This document shows positions 16,334-26,341 of a stretch of DNA of 64,000 nucleotides, piece by piece (position 1 is the stretch's first letter; each line of letters opens with the position of its first letter). Below the pieces are notes generated by a model. The model made no database searches, was not told the origin of the DNA, and was given only the letters and a program-made list of their open reading frames with translations. This DNA comes from Clostridia bacterium (GTDB lineage: Bacteria; Bacillota; Clostridia; Lachnospirales; Lachnospiraceae): assembly GCA_910576325.1 (NCBI GenBank), contig CAJTIM010000006.1, positions 124,001 through 188,000 of the forward strand, written 5' to 3'. The position numbers and the translations under genes are program-made.

Positions 16334-18448
16334 TTATTTCTTTGCGGCCAGTACTTTTTCCTGAATACTCTTGGGCACCTGCTCGTATTTCTCAAAGAAC
16401 ATAGAGTAGTTGCCGCGGCCCTGCGTCTTGGAACGAAGGTCCGTAGAGTATCCGAACATCTCAGCCAGAGGAACGTAACCGCGGATCATCTTGCCTCCGC
16501 CGATATCGTCCATACCCTCGATGCGTCCCCGGCGGCTGTTGATGTCGCCGATTACATCACCCATGTAATCCTCGGGTGTGGTAACCTCCACCTTCATGAT
16601 AGGCTCCAAAAGCACCGGATTACCCTTCTGCATAGCCTCCTTAAATGCCAGAGAACCGGCAATGTGGAATGCCATCTCACTGGAGTCTACCTCATGGTAG
16701 GAGCCGTCGTATACGGTAGCATGAAGTCCGAGCACCGGGAAGCCTCCCAGAATACCGGACTGCGCCGCTTCCTCAATACCCTCGCCGACTGCGGGAATGT
16801 ATTCCTTGGGAATCGCACCGCCCACAACCTGAGAATCGAACTTGAACAGCTCTTCTCCGTTGGCGTCCATAGGCTCGAAGCGTACCTTACAGTGTCCATA
16901 CTGTCCGCGTCCGCCGGACTGCTTCGCATACTTGCTGTCCACATCCACGGGCTTCGTAAAGGTCTCTTTGTAGGCAACCTGAGGCGCACCTACATTTGCC
17001 TCTACCTTGTACTCGCGGAGAAGACGGTCAACAATAATCTCAAGATGCAGCTCGCCCATACCGGCGATAATGGTCTGGCCCGTCTCCGGGTCTGTGTGAG
17101 CACGGAAGGTCGGGTCCTCCTCGGCCAGCTTCGCGAGAGCCTCGCCCATCTTGCCCTGACCGGCCTTTGTCTTCGGCTCGATAGCCAGCTCGATAACCGG
17201 CTCCGGGAACTCCATAGACTCCAGAATTACCGGATGCTGCTCGTCGCAGATGGTATCACCTGTGGTCGTAAACTTAAAGCCTACTGCCGCGGCAATGTCT
17301 CCGGAATATACCTTGTCAAGCTCCGCTCTCTTATTTGCGTGCATCTGAAGGATACGTCCTACACGCTCCTTCTTCTGTTTGGTAGAATTATATACGTAGG
17401 AACCGGAATTCATGGTTCCGGAGTATACACGGAAGAATGCAAGCTTTCCTACGAAGGGGTCTGCCATAATCTTAAATGCCAGTGCGGAGAACGGCTCTTC
17501 GTCAGAAGAATGACGCTCCGTCTCATTTCCGTCCATATCCGTTCCCTTGATAGACGCAATGTCGGTGGGAGCGGGCATATAGTCAAGCACCGCATCCAGA
17601 AGCTTCTGAACGCCCTTGTTCCGGTAAGCCGTGCCGCAGCATACGGGAACTGCCGTACACTCGCAGGTAGCCTTTCTCAAAGCCTTCTTCAAATCCTCCG
17701 TAGAGGGTTCTTCTCCCTCCAGGTACATCATCATCAAGTCATCGTCCAGCTCGCAGATTTTTTCAATCAGCTCGGTACGATAAAGCTCGGCATCGTCCGC
17801 CATATCAGCAGGGATATCAACAATGGAAATGTCCTCGCCCTTCTCATCGTTGTAGATGTAGGCTTTCATCTCGAACAAATCAACGATTCCCTTAAATTCA
17901 TCTTCCTTTCCAATGGGAAGCTGAATGCAGATGGCATTCTTACCAAGTCTTGTTTTAATCATTTCTACCGCATTGTAGAAATCAGCACCCAGGATGTCCA
18001 TCTTGTTGATGAACGCCATACGGGGTACATTGTAGGTGTCAGCCTGACGCCAAACATTTTCAGACTGAGGCTCTACACCGCCCTTCGCACAGAACACGCC
18101 TACGGCGCCGTCCAGTACACGAAGGGAACGCTCTACCTCAACCGTAAAGTCAACGTGACCCGGGGTATCAATGATATTGATACGATGCTCCAAAGCTCCC
18201 TCCTGGGGCTTGCAGTTTTCCTGATGGGTCCAATGACAGGTTGTAGCTGCGGAAGTGATGGTGATACCACGCTCCTGTTCCTGCTCCATCCAGTCCATAG
18301 TAGCAGTACCTTCGTGAGTATCTCCAATTTTATAGTTTACGCCAGTGTAATACAGAATACGCTCGGTCAATGTGGTCTTACCGGCATCGATATGAGCCAT
18401 AATTCCGATATTTCTGGTTCTCTCCAATGGATATTCTCTTCCAGCCAC
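16334..18448 (-). CDS. fusA: Elongation factor G
   Basis: 704 residues, full length. GTPase motifs [32 protein letters not shown] and NKMD are present, followed by domains II-V (domain [10 protein letters not shown]). It catalyses ribosomal translocation and, with RRF, recycling. It lies 47 bases after rpsG. The long opposite-strand open frame across it (16664-18499) is a by-product of codon bias. Confidence 0.99.
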   Translation of the reverse strand: MAGREYPLERTRNIGIMAHIDAGKTTLTERILYYTGVNYKIGDTHEGTATMDWMEQEQERGITITSAATTCHWTHQENCKPQEGALEHRINIIDTPGHVDFTVEVERSLRVLDGAVGVFCAKGGVEPQSENVWRQADTYNVPRMAFINKMDILGADFYNAVEMIKTRLGKNAICIQLPIGKEDEFKGIVDLFEMKAYIYNDEKGEDISIVDIPADMADDAELYRTELIEKICELDDDLMMMYLEGEEPSTEDLKKALRKATCECTAVPVCCGTAYRNKGVQKLLDAVLDYMPAPTDIASIKGTDMDGNETERHSSDEEPFSALAFKIMADPFVGKLAFFRVYSGTMNSGSYVYNSTKQKKERVGRILQMHANKRAELDKVYSGDIAAAVGFKFTTTGDTICDEQHPVILESMEFPEPVIELAIEPKTKAGQGKMGEALAKLAEEDPTFRAHTDPETGQTIIAGMGELHLEIIVDRLLREYKVEANVGAPQVAYKETFTKPVDVDSKYAKQSGGRGQYGHCKVRFEPMDANGEELFKFDSQVVGGAIPKEYIPAVGEGIEEAAQSGILGGFPVLGLHATVYDGSYHEVDSSEMAFHIAGSLAFKEAMQKGNPVLLEPIMKVEVTTPEDYMGDVIGDINSRRGRIEGMDDIGGGKMIRGYVPLAEMFGYSTDLRSKTQGRGNYSMFFEKYEQVPKSIQEKVLAAKK

Positions 18449-18495
18449 GGGTTTTCCTCCTCAAATCATCAAGCACAAACGACTTTCGGTCTTGA

Positions 18496-18990
<495 letters not shown>

Positions 18991-19224
18991 TTATTAAACC
19001 TTTGGCTTAATAAAATTCACTCTTTAATTCTCAGGTACTCACATGTGTCTCTCTACTTGTGTTGTGCACGGCAATTTCTATATACAACCCGCAGCCTGTT
19101 AAGGGCGATATGTCATTCCGGCATACAGACATTTTTTGTCTGCCCAACGTCTCATAGCTTCTGTTCTTATAAATGAAATCATTTCCATTTATAAGGTGTT
19201 ACCTGTAACAAATCTGAGCCGAAT

Positions 19225-19647
19225 TTACTTCTTAGCGTCTTTCGGTCTCTTGGCACCGTATTTGGAACGGGCCTGTCTTCTCTTCGCTACGCCTGCGGTA
19301 TCCAATGTACCGCGGATGATATGATATCTTGTACCGGGAAGGTCCTTTACTCTTCCGCCGCGGATCATAACAACACTATGCTCCTGAAGGTTATGGCCTT
19401 CGCCCGGAATATAGCTTGTTACCTCAATACCGTTGGAAAGACGTACTCTGGCAATCTTACGAAGAGCGGAGTTCGGCTTCTTCGGTGTGGCAGTCTTTAC
19501 CGCGGTACACACTCCGCGCTTCTGGGGTGCGGATGTATCCGTAGCTTTCTTTTTCAGAGAATTAAATCCTTTCTGAAGAGCAGGTGCGGTAGACTTCTTA
19601 ACAGAGGTCTGTCTTCCTTTTCTTACTAACTGGTTAAATGTTGGCAT
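19225..19647 (-). CDS. rpsL: 30S ribosomal protein S12
   Basis: 140 residues from ATG 19647. A GTG three codons upstream overlaps the Shine-Dalgarno AGGAGGTG itself and is rejected. It has the conserved [11 protein letters not shown] start and the decoding-centre segments around [11 protein letters not shown] and [19 protein letters not shown]. Lys in PKKPNS is the wild-type base of streptomycin-resistance sites. First gene of the str operon. Confidence 0.99.
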   Translation of the reverse strand: MPTFNQLVRKGRQTSVKKSTAPALQKGFNSLKKKATDTSAPQKRGVCTAVKTATPKKPNSALRKIARVRLSNGIEVTSYIPGEGHNLQEHSVVMIRGGRVKDLPGTRYHIIRGTLDTAGVAKRRQARSKYGAKRPKDAKK

Positions 19648-19787
19648 TCCTTTCACCTCCTGTAATAAGTGGCTGGCATGATGCCGGCCCTGTCAGGCTG
19701 CTGTGCCATAATCGGCTTTATGGCGCACGAAGGCCTGCGCCTTCGCGCACACTCGATTATTATAGTAGTAAACATGTGGGATGTCAA
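19648..19787 (-). promoter_or_regulatory. str operon promoter and structured leader
   Basis: Minus strand TTGACA (19787-19782), 17 bases, TATAAT (19764-19759): a near-perfect promoter. The leader that follows can form stems such as GCGAAGG/CCTTCGTGC and CCATAA/TTATGG, possible sites of autogenous control. Confidence 0.8.
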
Positions 19788-19836
19788 GGATTTTTTCAAT
19801 GAAAATGTTCCAATGCTTCAAAATGTTGTAAATGCT

Positions 19837-20595
19837 TTAAAAGTGATATGATTTCCCCAACTCCTCGCCAAAACACGGCATAGGAAGGCCGTCCCCTGCT
19901 CTCTTGCAGACCGCCTTTGCGCCGAAAACCCAATTCTGTTCATCCTTCTCCTCTCTTGGCAGATGCAGAGCCAGAATGTGTAAAGGCTTCAGATATTTTA
20001 CAAGCTTCTTTCTGGCGGAGGGCAGGCCGATAACCGGGAAAGGCACAATCAACACATCCGGTTCCCGTGTCCATGCCCCGATCCGTGCAAACAATTCCTC
20101 CTCAGGCCGTGCGTCGCCCGGAAACACAAGCTTCTTTCCCTCCATCTCAAGCATGCAGGTGAGATTCTGCACTTTTGCATACATTTCTCCCATATGCCTG
20201 CTGTTAAAAATCTCCAGATTCCCTTCCGGAAGCTCCATTTTTATATTCTCTTTTTCCTCCGGGGAAACGGCATACAGATGTCCCCTGCCGGAAGCTGCTT
20301 TTTGAAGCTGTCCGATTGCCTCTTCCGTGGAAATGATCGTAAGCTCCGGATTCCGCTCCAGCGCCTCCAAAGTATCCGCAAGGCAGAAATGATCTCCGTG
20401 GGCATGGGTAAACAGAAGCGTTCCTATGCTTCCCCTCTCAATCTCCTCCCAAAGCTCCGTTTTTACCGAATGCGGTGTATCCGGATACAGCCTGTTCGGA
20501 TCTCTGCTAAAGACATCCACTCCGACGCTGTTTCTTCCTATAGTTATAAGTACTCCGGCGCTCGCCGTATGACGTATTGTGACATTCGGATTCAT
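19837..20595 (-). CDS. MBL-fold metal-dependent hydrolase
   Basis: 252 residues. The metallo-beta-lactamase signature is LLFTHAHGDHF (about 59-69), with further ligands likely at NSRHMGE, FPGDARPE and ALHLP. The family includes UlaG-like hydrolases and other phosphoesterases; the substrate is unknown. It is a single gene convergent with nothing obvious, downstream of the str promoter but on the same strand. The start at 20595 lacks a strong Shine-Dalgarno, so it may be a few codons off. Confidence 0.85.
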   Translation of the reverse strand: MNPNVTIRHTASAGVLITIGRNSVGVDVFSRDPNRLYPDTPHSVKTELWEEIERGSIGTLLFTHAHGDHFCLADTLEALERNPELTIISTEEAIGQLQKAASGRGHLYAVSPEEKENIKMELPEGNLEIFNSRHMGEMYAKVQNLTCMLEMEGKKLVFPGDARPEEELFARIGAWTREPDVLIVPFPVIGLPSARKKLVKYLKPLHILALHLPREEKDEQNWVFGAKAVCKRAGDGLPMPCFGEELGKSYHF

Positions 20596-20881
20596 ACGCT
20601 CAATCCCCCATCGTTTTCAGTTGAAACATAAATTTATTCTCTATTTCCTTTTTCTTATTTACGGAAACCGCAAAAAATCCAATTTCAGGCCGCTAAACAC
20701 AGTATCCTGGAGCAAGATGCCAAAGTCCCCTGTCAAGCACCAGCGCATGGACAGTAACATCTTAATCGCATTTCTATCCCGTGTCAACAAATCACTCTTT
20801 TTAATTTTTCAAAAAAATGTTAAAATAGATGCAATAAAATCCATTACTCGTGTATTAATGAAGTGAAAGGAGAAAGCAACT

Positions 20882-21454
20882 ATGATAATTTGCTTGACGT
20901 CGGCAAATGACAGCGGAGGACAACCGGAATCCTCACGATTAGACCGCTGCCTTCTGGGAATCGCCGATGAAGATCCCCAGGCACTTGCAGACCTGTACGA
21001 CTGCACCAGCGCATCCGTCTATGCTTTTGCCCTTTCTATTTTGAAGAATACTCAGGACGCAGAGGATGTCCTGCACGATTGTTACCTCCATATTTATTCG
21101 GCAGCCTCCGGATATCGTTCTTCCGGAAAGCCTATGGCATGGATTCTGACCATCACCCGCAATCTTTGCCTTTTGAAGCTTCGGGAACGTAAACGGATGG
21201 CTGATATCCCTCCGGAAAACTGGGAGCCGTATCTGCAGGCATGTGAGAATGCTTCCCCGGAGGATCGGCTGATTTTAACCGAATGTATGAAGCTTCTCTC
21301 CGACGAGGAGCGCCAGCTCGTGATCCTCCATGCCGTTGCAGGCTTTAAGCATCGGGAGACCGCAAAGCTACTTGAGCTTCCCCTGTCCACCGTTCTTTCA
21401 AAATACAATCGTGCCATGAAAAAACTGAAAAATCATATAGGAAAGGAGTATTGA
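20882..21454 (+). CDS. ECF sigma factor (SigI/RsgI-like partner)
   Basis: 190 residues. Region 2 includes LYDCTSASVYAFALSILKNTQDAEDVLHDCY and the -10 recognition stretch MAWILTITRNLCLLKLRERKR. Region 4 is LSDEERQLVILHAVAGFKHRETAKLLELPLSTVLSKYNRAMKKLK. The ATG follows AAAGGAG. The stop (TGA 21452-21454) lies between the Shine-Dalgarno and start of the membrane partner gene, so the pair is coupled and probably acts as sigma and anti-sigma. Confidence 0.92.
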   Translation: MIICLTSANDSGGQPESSRLDRCLLGIADEDPQALADLYDCTSASVYAFALSILKNTQDAEDVLHDCYLHIYSAASGYRSSGKPMAWILTITRNLCLLKLRERKRMADIPPENWEPYLQACENASPEDRLILTECMKLLSDEERQLVILHAVAGFKHRETAKLLELPLSTVLSKYNRAMKKLKNHIGKEY

Positions 21455-21456
21455 CG

Positions 21457-23085
21457 ATGGCAAACAAGGACACAGAGCAGAAAATCAAACAAGCCTTTTC
21501 AAACGCCGTTCCTGACATACGCGATAGCATCCTTTCCGACTGTAAATCTCAGAAAGGAGCTGTAATCATTATGACAGATACCAATAAAAGAACCTTTTCA
21601 CCGCGGCGTCTTGCCGGTATTGCAGCAGCATTTGTACTTTTGATCGGCGGTATGGCCGGTTTCCAAACATATCGGGCAAATTATTCCGTTGCCTCCACTG
21701 TCTCTTTGGATGTAAACCCTTCCATTGAGATTCAGGTAAATAAAAAAGAAGAGGTCCTCGCAATAAATCCCCGAAACGAGGACGCGCAGATTGTAGTCGG
21801 CGATATGGATTTCAAGGGAAGCAACCTTGACGTCGCCGTCAACGCACTCATAGGCTCTATGCTCCGCAACGGCTATCTGAATGAGTTGGCCAACTCCATC
21901 CTGATCAGCGTGGACAATCAGGACCCGGCCAAGAGCGCGGAGCTGCAGGAACGCCTGGCTAATGAGATCAACGCCGTCCTGCAGTCCGGAACCTTTGACG
22001 GGGCCGTGCTGAGCCAGAGTATTTCCGCAGACTCCAAGCTGCGGGAGCTTGCCGATACTTACGGCATTACCTTAGGCAAGGCTCAGCTTATTCAGCAGAT
22101 TACCCAGCAGAGTGCTTTTTACTCCTTTGAAGATCTTGTCCCGCTCTCCATCAACGAGCTGAACCTGCTGACCGAATCCGGCAACCTGAATCTGACAAAT
22201 GTAAATTCTCTTGGAACCGCCAGCGATAAGGCATACATCGGTCAGGAAAAAGCAAAGCAAGCCGCCATCTCCCACGCCGGGGCATCGGCCGATAAGCTTA
22301 CGGAATATGAAATTGAGCTGGATTTCGAACATGGCGTCATGGTCTATGAGGTTGAATTTAAATGTGAAGGCTTTGAATATGACTATGAAATTGATGCCGT
22401 TACAGGCGCTGTCCTAAAGAGCGGAAAGGAACCGGACAACGACTATGTTCCGCCCCGGACCGACACCGCACAGCCGGAAACAGGCAGCTCCTCTCAAACG
22501 GGCGGCAACGCGCCGCAGACTGACAACAGCTCTTCTCCGGCCAATAACGGCAATACGCCTCAGACAAATCAAAACCCGGGTCAGGCCTCCTCGGAAGACC
22601 AAAATTCAAAAGCTTCTTATATCAGCGAAGAGCAGGCTAAAAATGCCGCCCTTTCCCACGCAGGTGTTTCGGCAAATGCCATCACAGCTTACGAGAGCGA
22701 CTTGGATCGAGAGCATGGCATCATGGTCTATGACATTGACTTTAAATGCGAAGGCTTTGAGTATGACTATGAGATTGATGCCGCTACCGGCTCCGTTCTT
22801 AAAAATCAGAAAGAGCGGGACGATGACTACATTCCGGCCCAGTCCGGCGGCAGTCAGACTTCCGGCGGAAGCGGAAGCTATATCGGTGAAGCAAGCGCAA
22901 AGGAAATTGCTTTCACCCACGCAGGCGTTGCAGCAAATACCGTTTATGAATACGAGTCCGACCTGGATGATGAGCATGGGAAGATGATCTATGAAATCGA
23001 GTTTAAATCGGGTAATTATGAATATGAATATGAAATCGATGCTGTCAGCGGATCTGTTTTGAAATATAAGTGGGATGAAGATTAA
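21457..23085 (+). CDS. RsgI-like anti-sigma factor with three PepSY domains
   Basis: 542 residues from ATG 21457 (AAAGGAG, 8 bases); a TTG at 21451 is too close to the site. The cytoplasmic part is residues 1-50 and the membrane helix about 53-72 (LAGIAAAFVLLIGGMAGF). An RsgI-like periplasmic domain follows (STVSLDVNPSIEIQVNKKEEVLAIN). Then three PepSY-type repeats begin near 22233, 22618 and 22879, each with a YIxxExAKxxAxxHAG start, a D-x-EHG-x-M-x-Y core and a YEIDAxxGxVLK end. They are joined by Ser/Gly/Pro/Asn linkers. Classic RsgI proteins carry carbohydrate-binding or enzymatic modules instead, so the PepSY triplet suggests sensing of a protease or peptide state. Confidence 0.88.
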   Translation: MANKDTEQKIKQAFSNAVPDIRDSILSDCKSQKGAVIIMTDTNKRTFSPRRLAGIAAAFVLLIGGMAGFQTYRANYSVASTVSLDVNPSIEIQVNKKEEVLAINPRNEDAQIVVGDMDFKGSNLDVAVNALIGSMLRNGYLNELANSILISVDNQDPAKSAELQERLANEINAVLQSGTFDGAVLSQSISADSKLRELADTYGITLGKAQLIQQITQQSAFYSFEDLVPLSINELNLLTESGNLNLTNVNSLGTASDKAYIGQEKAKQAAISHAGASADKLTEYEIELDFEHGVMVYEVEFKCEGFEYDYEIDAVTGAVLKSGKEPDNDYVPPRTDTAQPETGSSSQTGGNAPQTDNSSSPANNGNTPQTNQNPGQASSEDQNSKASYISEEQAKNAALSHAGVSANAITAYESDLDREHGIMVYDIDFKCEGFEYDYEIDAATGSVLKNQKERDDDYIPAQSGGSQTSGGSGSYIGEASAKEIAFTHAGVAANTVYEYESDLDDEHGKMIYEIEFKSGNYEYEYEIDAVSGSVLKYKWDED

Positions 23086-23116
23086 ACGGATATAATCCCA
23101 CAAAGTAAATAACAGG

Positions 23117-23146
23117 AAGCCCCGTATCAAAACGGTACGGGGCTTT
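23117..23146 (+). terminator. Terminator of the sigma/RsgI operon
   Basis: Hairpin AAGCCCCGTA / GTACGGGGCTT with an 8-base loop and a short T-run, 30 bases after the stop. It may serve the convergent rpiR-type gene as well. Confidence 0.85.
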
Positions 23147-23182
23147 CATACGTTATATTTAAATGCGCTCTTATGCAAAATC

Positions 23183-24070
23183 CTATCTTTTTTTAGGCGC
23201 TTTCAATTCGGCAATCGCTTCCTTGGCTCTTGTAATCCGCTTCATTCCTTCTTCTCCGAGACGCAGCCGAACGGTCAGATAAATCATATCCAGAATAGTC
23301 ATCTGCGCCAGACGCGAGGTCATGGCATCCGTATAATACTCCAGGCTGATGCGGGAACTGTAGAACACCAGATCCGAAAGCTGTGCCAGGCTGGAGTCCA
23401 GATAGCTTGTAATTCCAATGACTGCCGCCCCCTGCCTCCTTGCCTGCTCCGCACAGGAAAGCAAATCCCGGCTTTCTCCCGTATGAGAAAGCAGTATCGC
23501 CGCATCCCCCGTATTCAGGGAATTAGCCTTGATCCGGGCCAGATGGTAATTCGCATCGCAGAATACGGGCAGTCCCAGGCGCAGAAGCTTATGATAGGCG
23601 TCCTGTATAATAGCCTGAGAGCCTCCCGAGCCGTAACATAAAATTTGCCCTGCATTTAAAAGTGTCTCCGCCGCCCGGGTCAACATTCTGTCATCCACCA
23701 GGTTTTCCGTCTCCCGAATCGCCTGAACGGCGGCATAAATCACCTTATTCTTAATCTCCTCCGCGGAATCCTCCGGGCCGATTCCCTGATAGCCATCCGC
23801 CAGCTGGGCCTCTATCGCTCCCCGTCTTATGGATGTGCGTTCCCTCGCCACATCCACCCGAAGCTCCTGATAATTATCATACCCCAATTTCTTAAGGAGC
23901 CTCACAATTGTCGCTTCACTGATTTTGCAAATCTCCGAAAACTCCCGCATTGTCATAAGTGCAATCCGCTCCGGATTCCGCAGAATAAAATTCGCCGCGC
24001 TTTTTTGCTTTTTTGACAGTAAGTGATATGTATTATGAATGTGCGAAAGTCCGCCTTTTCCTTCCAGCAT
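23183..24070 (-). CDS. MurR/RpiR-family transcriptional regulator
   Basis: 295 residues from ATG 24070 (GAGGAG 7 bases upstream); the frame runs 28 codons further up but without a good site. The N-terminal helix-turn-helix is MREFSEICKISEATIVRLLKKLGYDNYQELR. The C-terminal SIS sugar-phosphate-binding domain has CYGSGGSQAIIQDAYHKLLRLG and LLSHTGESRDLLSCAEQARRQGAAVIGIT. It is divergent from the racemase-like/DUF1537 pair, which it probably controls in response to a phosphorylated sugar acid. Confidence 0.92.
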   Translation of the reverse strand: MLEGKGGLSHIHNTYHLLSKKQKSAANFILRNPERIALMTMREFSEICKISEATIVRLLKKLGYDNYQELRVDVARERTSIRRGAIEAQLADGYQGIGPEDSAEEIKNKVIYAAVQAIRETENLVDDRMLTRAAETLLNAGQILCYGSGGSQAIIQDAYHKLLRLGLPVFCDANYHLARIKANSLNTGDAAILLSHTGESRDLLSCAEQARRQGAAVIGITSYLDSSLAQLSDLVFYSSRISLEYYTDAMTSRLAQMTILDMIYLTVRLRLGEEGMKRITRAKEAIAELKAPKKR

Positions 24071-24278
24071 AACATTTCTCCTCTTTTTTTCCATCATAAT
24101 CATATTTTTTTCTTCTGTCAAATCATTTTCCCTTTTACAAATTCGCTCTGTCATGATAAAATAATCGTAGTAATACTGCGATTATATTTTTTATTTCGTG
24201 TGTTTTACTTCGTTTTTATTGGATAAAAGCGCAGATACATATGGAACAATCCGCACAGAACAGGAAAGGAGCTTTTCT

Positions 24279-24947
24279 ATGGAAATTATGATTGTTGAAA
24301 CAAGTGCCGTATCCTCCGAGCTTCTCAAGCAGTTAATCAAGGAGATAATCCCCGGCGCATCCGTACATGAAATCATTGACAGCAGCCTCATTGATGAAGT
24401 AGTGGACAACGGCGGTGTCACGCCCCATGTGCGTCATCGCATGAATACCTATTTCAGATTTGCCGAGGAGCTGGGGGCCGATATTATCCTGAATCAATGC
24501 TCCTCCGTAGGCGATGTAGCCGCCAGAGCACAAAACACCATACAGATTCCCATCGTCAGCATTGACAAGGGCATGGCCGTCAAAGCCGTGCAAACGGGAA
24601 GCCGCATTGGTCTTGTGGCCACGGTCGCCACTACGGTTGAACCCAGCAGCAATAACATTCTGCGTACCGCAAAGGAGTTGGGGCGTGAAATCACTCTGAC
24701 TCCCTATCTGGCAGACGGCGCAATGGATCTTTTAATCAAAACAGGCGATAAGGAAACTCACAACAAAATGGTAATTGGCGCCGTGGAACTGGCAGCAAAG
24801 GAAAATGATGTCGTTGTTCTTGCCCAAGGCAGCATGGTTGTACTGGAACCTCTTTTGGCGCACTTTGAAACCCCGGTGCTGCTAAGCCCAAGAATCGGCA
24901 TTGAATATCTGAAGTCTGTAATAGACGGATTGGAGAAAAAAATATGA
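24279..24947 (+). CDS. Asp/Glu/hydantoin racemase-superfamily protein
   Basis: 222 residues from ATG 24279 (AAAGGAG 7 bases upstream). The superfamily's first Cys is in NQCSSVGD (about 74). At the second Cys position the sequence is VLAQGSMV, with no Cys. Racemases need two Cys; one-Cys members such as arylmalonate decarboxylase do different proton chemistry. So a racemase label is unsafe. It overlaps the DUF1537 kinase by 4 bases, so it probably makes or alters the acid that the kinase phosphorylates. Confidence 0.82.
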   Translation: MEIMIVETSAVSSELLKQLIKEIIPGASVHEIIDSSLIDEVVDNGGVTPHVRHRMNTYFRFAEELGADIILNQCSSVGDVAARAQNTIQIPIVSIDKGMAVKAVQTGSRIGLVATVATTVEPSSNNILRTAKELGREITLTPYLADGAMDLLIKTGDKETHNKMVIGAVELAAKENDVVVLAQGSMVVLEPLLAHFETPVLLSPRIGIEYLKSVIDGLEKKI

Positions 24948-26296
24948 TGACCCCTTATCTGCCTGACCATAAGCTGGTAGTTCTGGACGACGATCCTACC
25001 GGAGTTCAGACAGTCCACGATGTATACGTGTATACGGACTGGAGTATGGAAAGTATTCGGGCCGGTTTTGCCGGAGAAGCGCCTCTGTTTTTTATCCTGA
25101 CCAACTCCAGAAGCTTTACCCGCGAAAAAACCCGTAAGGAGCATGCCCTGATTGCCAGACGCATTTGGCAAGTGTCTCAGGAAACCGGGATTCCATTTCT
25201 ACTGATCAGCCGCAGCGATTCCACTCTTCGGGGACATTTTCCTCTGGAAACGGAGGTTCTCCGTTCCACATTGGAGGAGTGCGGAGCCCCCTCTTTCCAC
25301 GGTGAAATATTCTGCCCCTTTTTTCCGGAGGGCGGCAGGATCACCCGGAACAACATTCACTATGTAAAGTATGGAGAGCGTCTGGTGCCTGCCGGAGAGA
25401 CAGAGTTCGCCCAGGATAAGACCTTTGGGTACACCTCCTCCGACTTACGATACTATATTGAAGAAAAGACCAATGGCCGTTTCCCGGCAGAGAATGTGCT
25501 CTGTATCTCCCTGGAGCTTCTTCGAAGCGGGAATACGGAGGCCATCAAAGCTCTCCTTCTAAAAACCGGACATTTTCAAAAAATTGTTGTAAATGCGGAA
25601 TTTTATACGGATTTGGTCCCTTTCTGTCAGGCCCTGGCCGCAGCGATTGCGCAGGGACATCACTTTATGCTGCGCTCCGCCGCCTCTATTGTAAAGGTCT
25701 TGGGAGGCGTGCCGGATCAGCCGCTTCTGACCGGAGAGATTCTTCCAAAGAACTGCGGCACGGCCGGCCTGGTTGTAGTGGGTTCCCACACTCAAAAGTC
25801 CACCGCACAGCTTCAGGCTCTTCTTACGCTTCCCGCCGCGGAGGGAATTCCCTTCCGGTCCGAACTGGTACTCCAGGGAGAAGGCTCCTTTTCCGAGGAA
25901 ATCAGCCGGGCTCGGAAAGCATGTGAAGATGCCATGAAGCGGGGAAAAACAGCCGTTGTTTATACAGGCAGAACCCTGCTGGTCCGGGAGGACGATACAC
26001 AGGAAAGCGCCCTTTTACGTTCCGTACGCATTTCGGACGGGCTTCAGACAATCGTACGGGAGCTTACGGTTGCTCCCGCCTTTCTCATCGCCAAGGGCGG
26101 CATCACTTCCAGTGATGTGGCGGTCGAGGCCCTCGGCGCCCGCCGCGGCTTTGTTCTGGGCCAGATCAAGCCGGGAATTCCCGTCTGGAGAACCGGAAAG
26201 GAAAGTCTCTTTCCCGGTGTACCCTATGTCATTTTTCCCGGAAATGTGGGAGAAGAAAATACTCTTCGCGAAATTGTGGAGCTGCTGACAAAATAA
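24944..26296 (+). CDS. Four-carbon acid sugar kinase family (DUF1537)
   Basis: 450 residues. The N-terminal substrate domain has LDDDPTGVQTVHDV (about 14-27), ILTNSR and LLISRSDSTLRGHFPLE. The C-terminal nucleotide-binding domain has LVVVGSHTQKSTAQL, AKGGITSSDVAVEAL and PGNVGEE. OtnK/DtnK enzymes phosphorylate four-carbon acids such as erythronate or threonate. The usual partners (PdxA2-like dehydrogenase, OtnC aldolase) are not here; instead it is coupled to a racemase-superfamily gene. Confidence 0.9.
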   Translation: MMTPYLPDHKLVVLDDDPTGVQTVHDVYVYTDWSMESIRAGFAGEAPLFFILTNSRSFTREKTRKEHALIARRIWQVSQETGIPFLLISRSDSTLRGHFPLETEVLRSTLEECGAPSFHGEIFCPFFPEGGRITRNNIHYVKYGERLVPAGETEFAQDKTFGYTSSDLRYYIEEKTNGRFPAENVLCISLELLRSGNTEAIKALLLKTGHFQKIVVNAEFYTDLVPFCQALAAAIAQGHHFMLRSAASIVKVLGGVPDQPLLTGEILPKNCGTAGLVVVGSHTQKSTAQLQALLTLPAAEGIPFRSELVLQGEGSFSEEISRARKACEDAMKRGKTAVVYTGRTLLVREDDTQESALLRSVRISDGLQTIVRELTVAPAFLIAKGGITSSDVAVEALGARRGFVLGQIKPGIPVWRTGKESLFPGVPYVIFPGNVGEENTLREIVELLTK

Positions 26297-26341
26297 CTTT
26301 TTCAGCAAAAGGGATTGCCGCTGTTTTCTATAATTATTATT

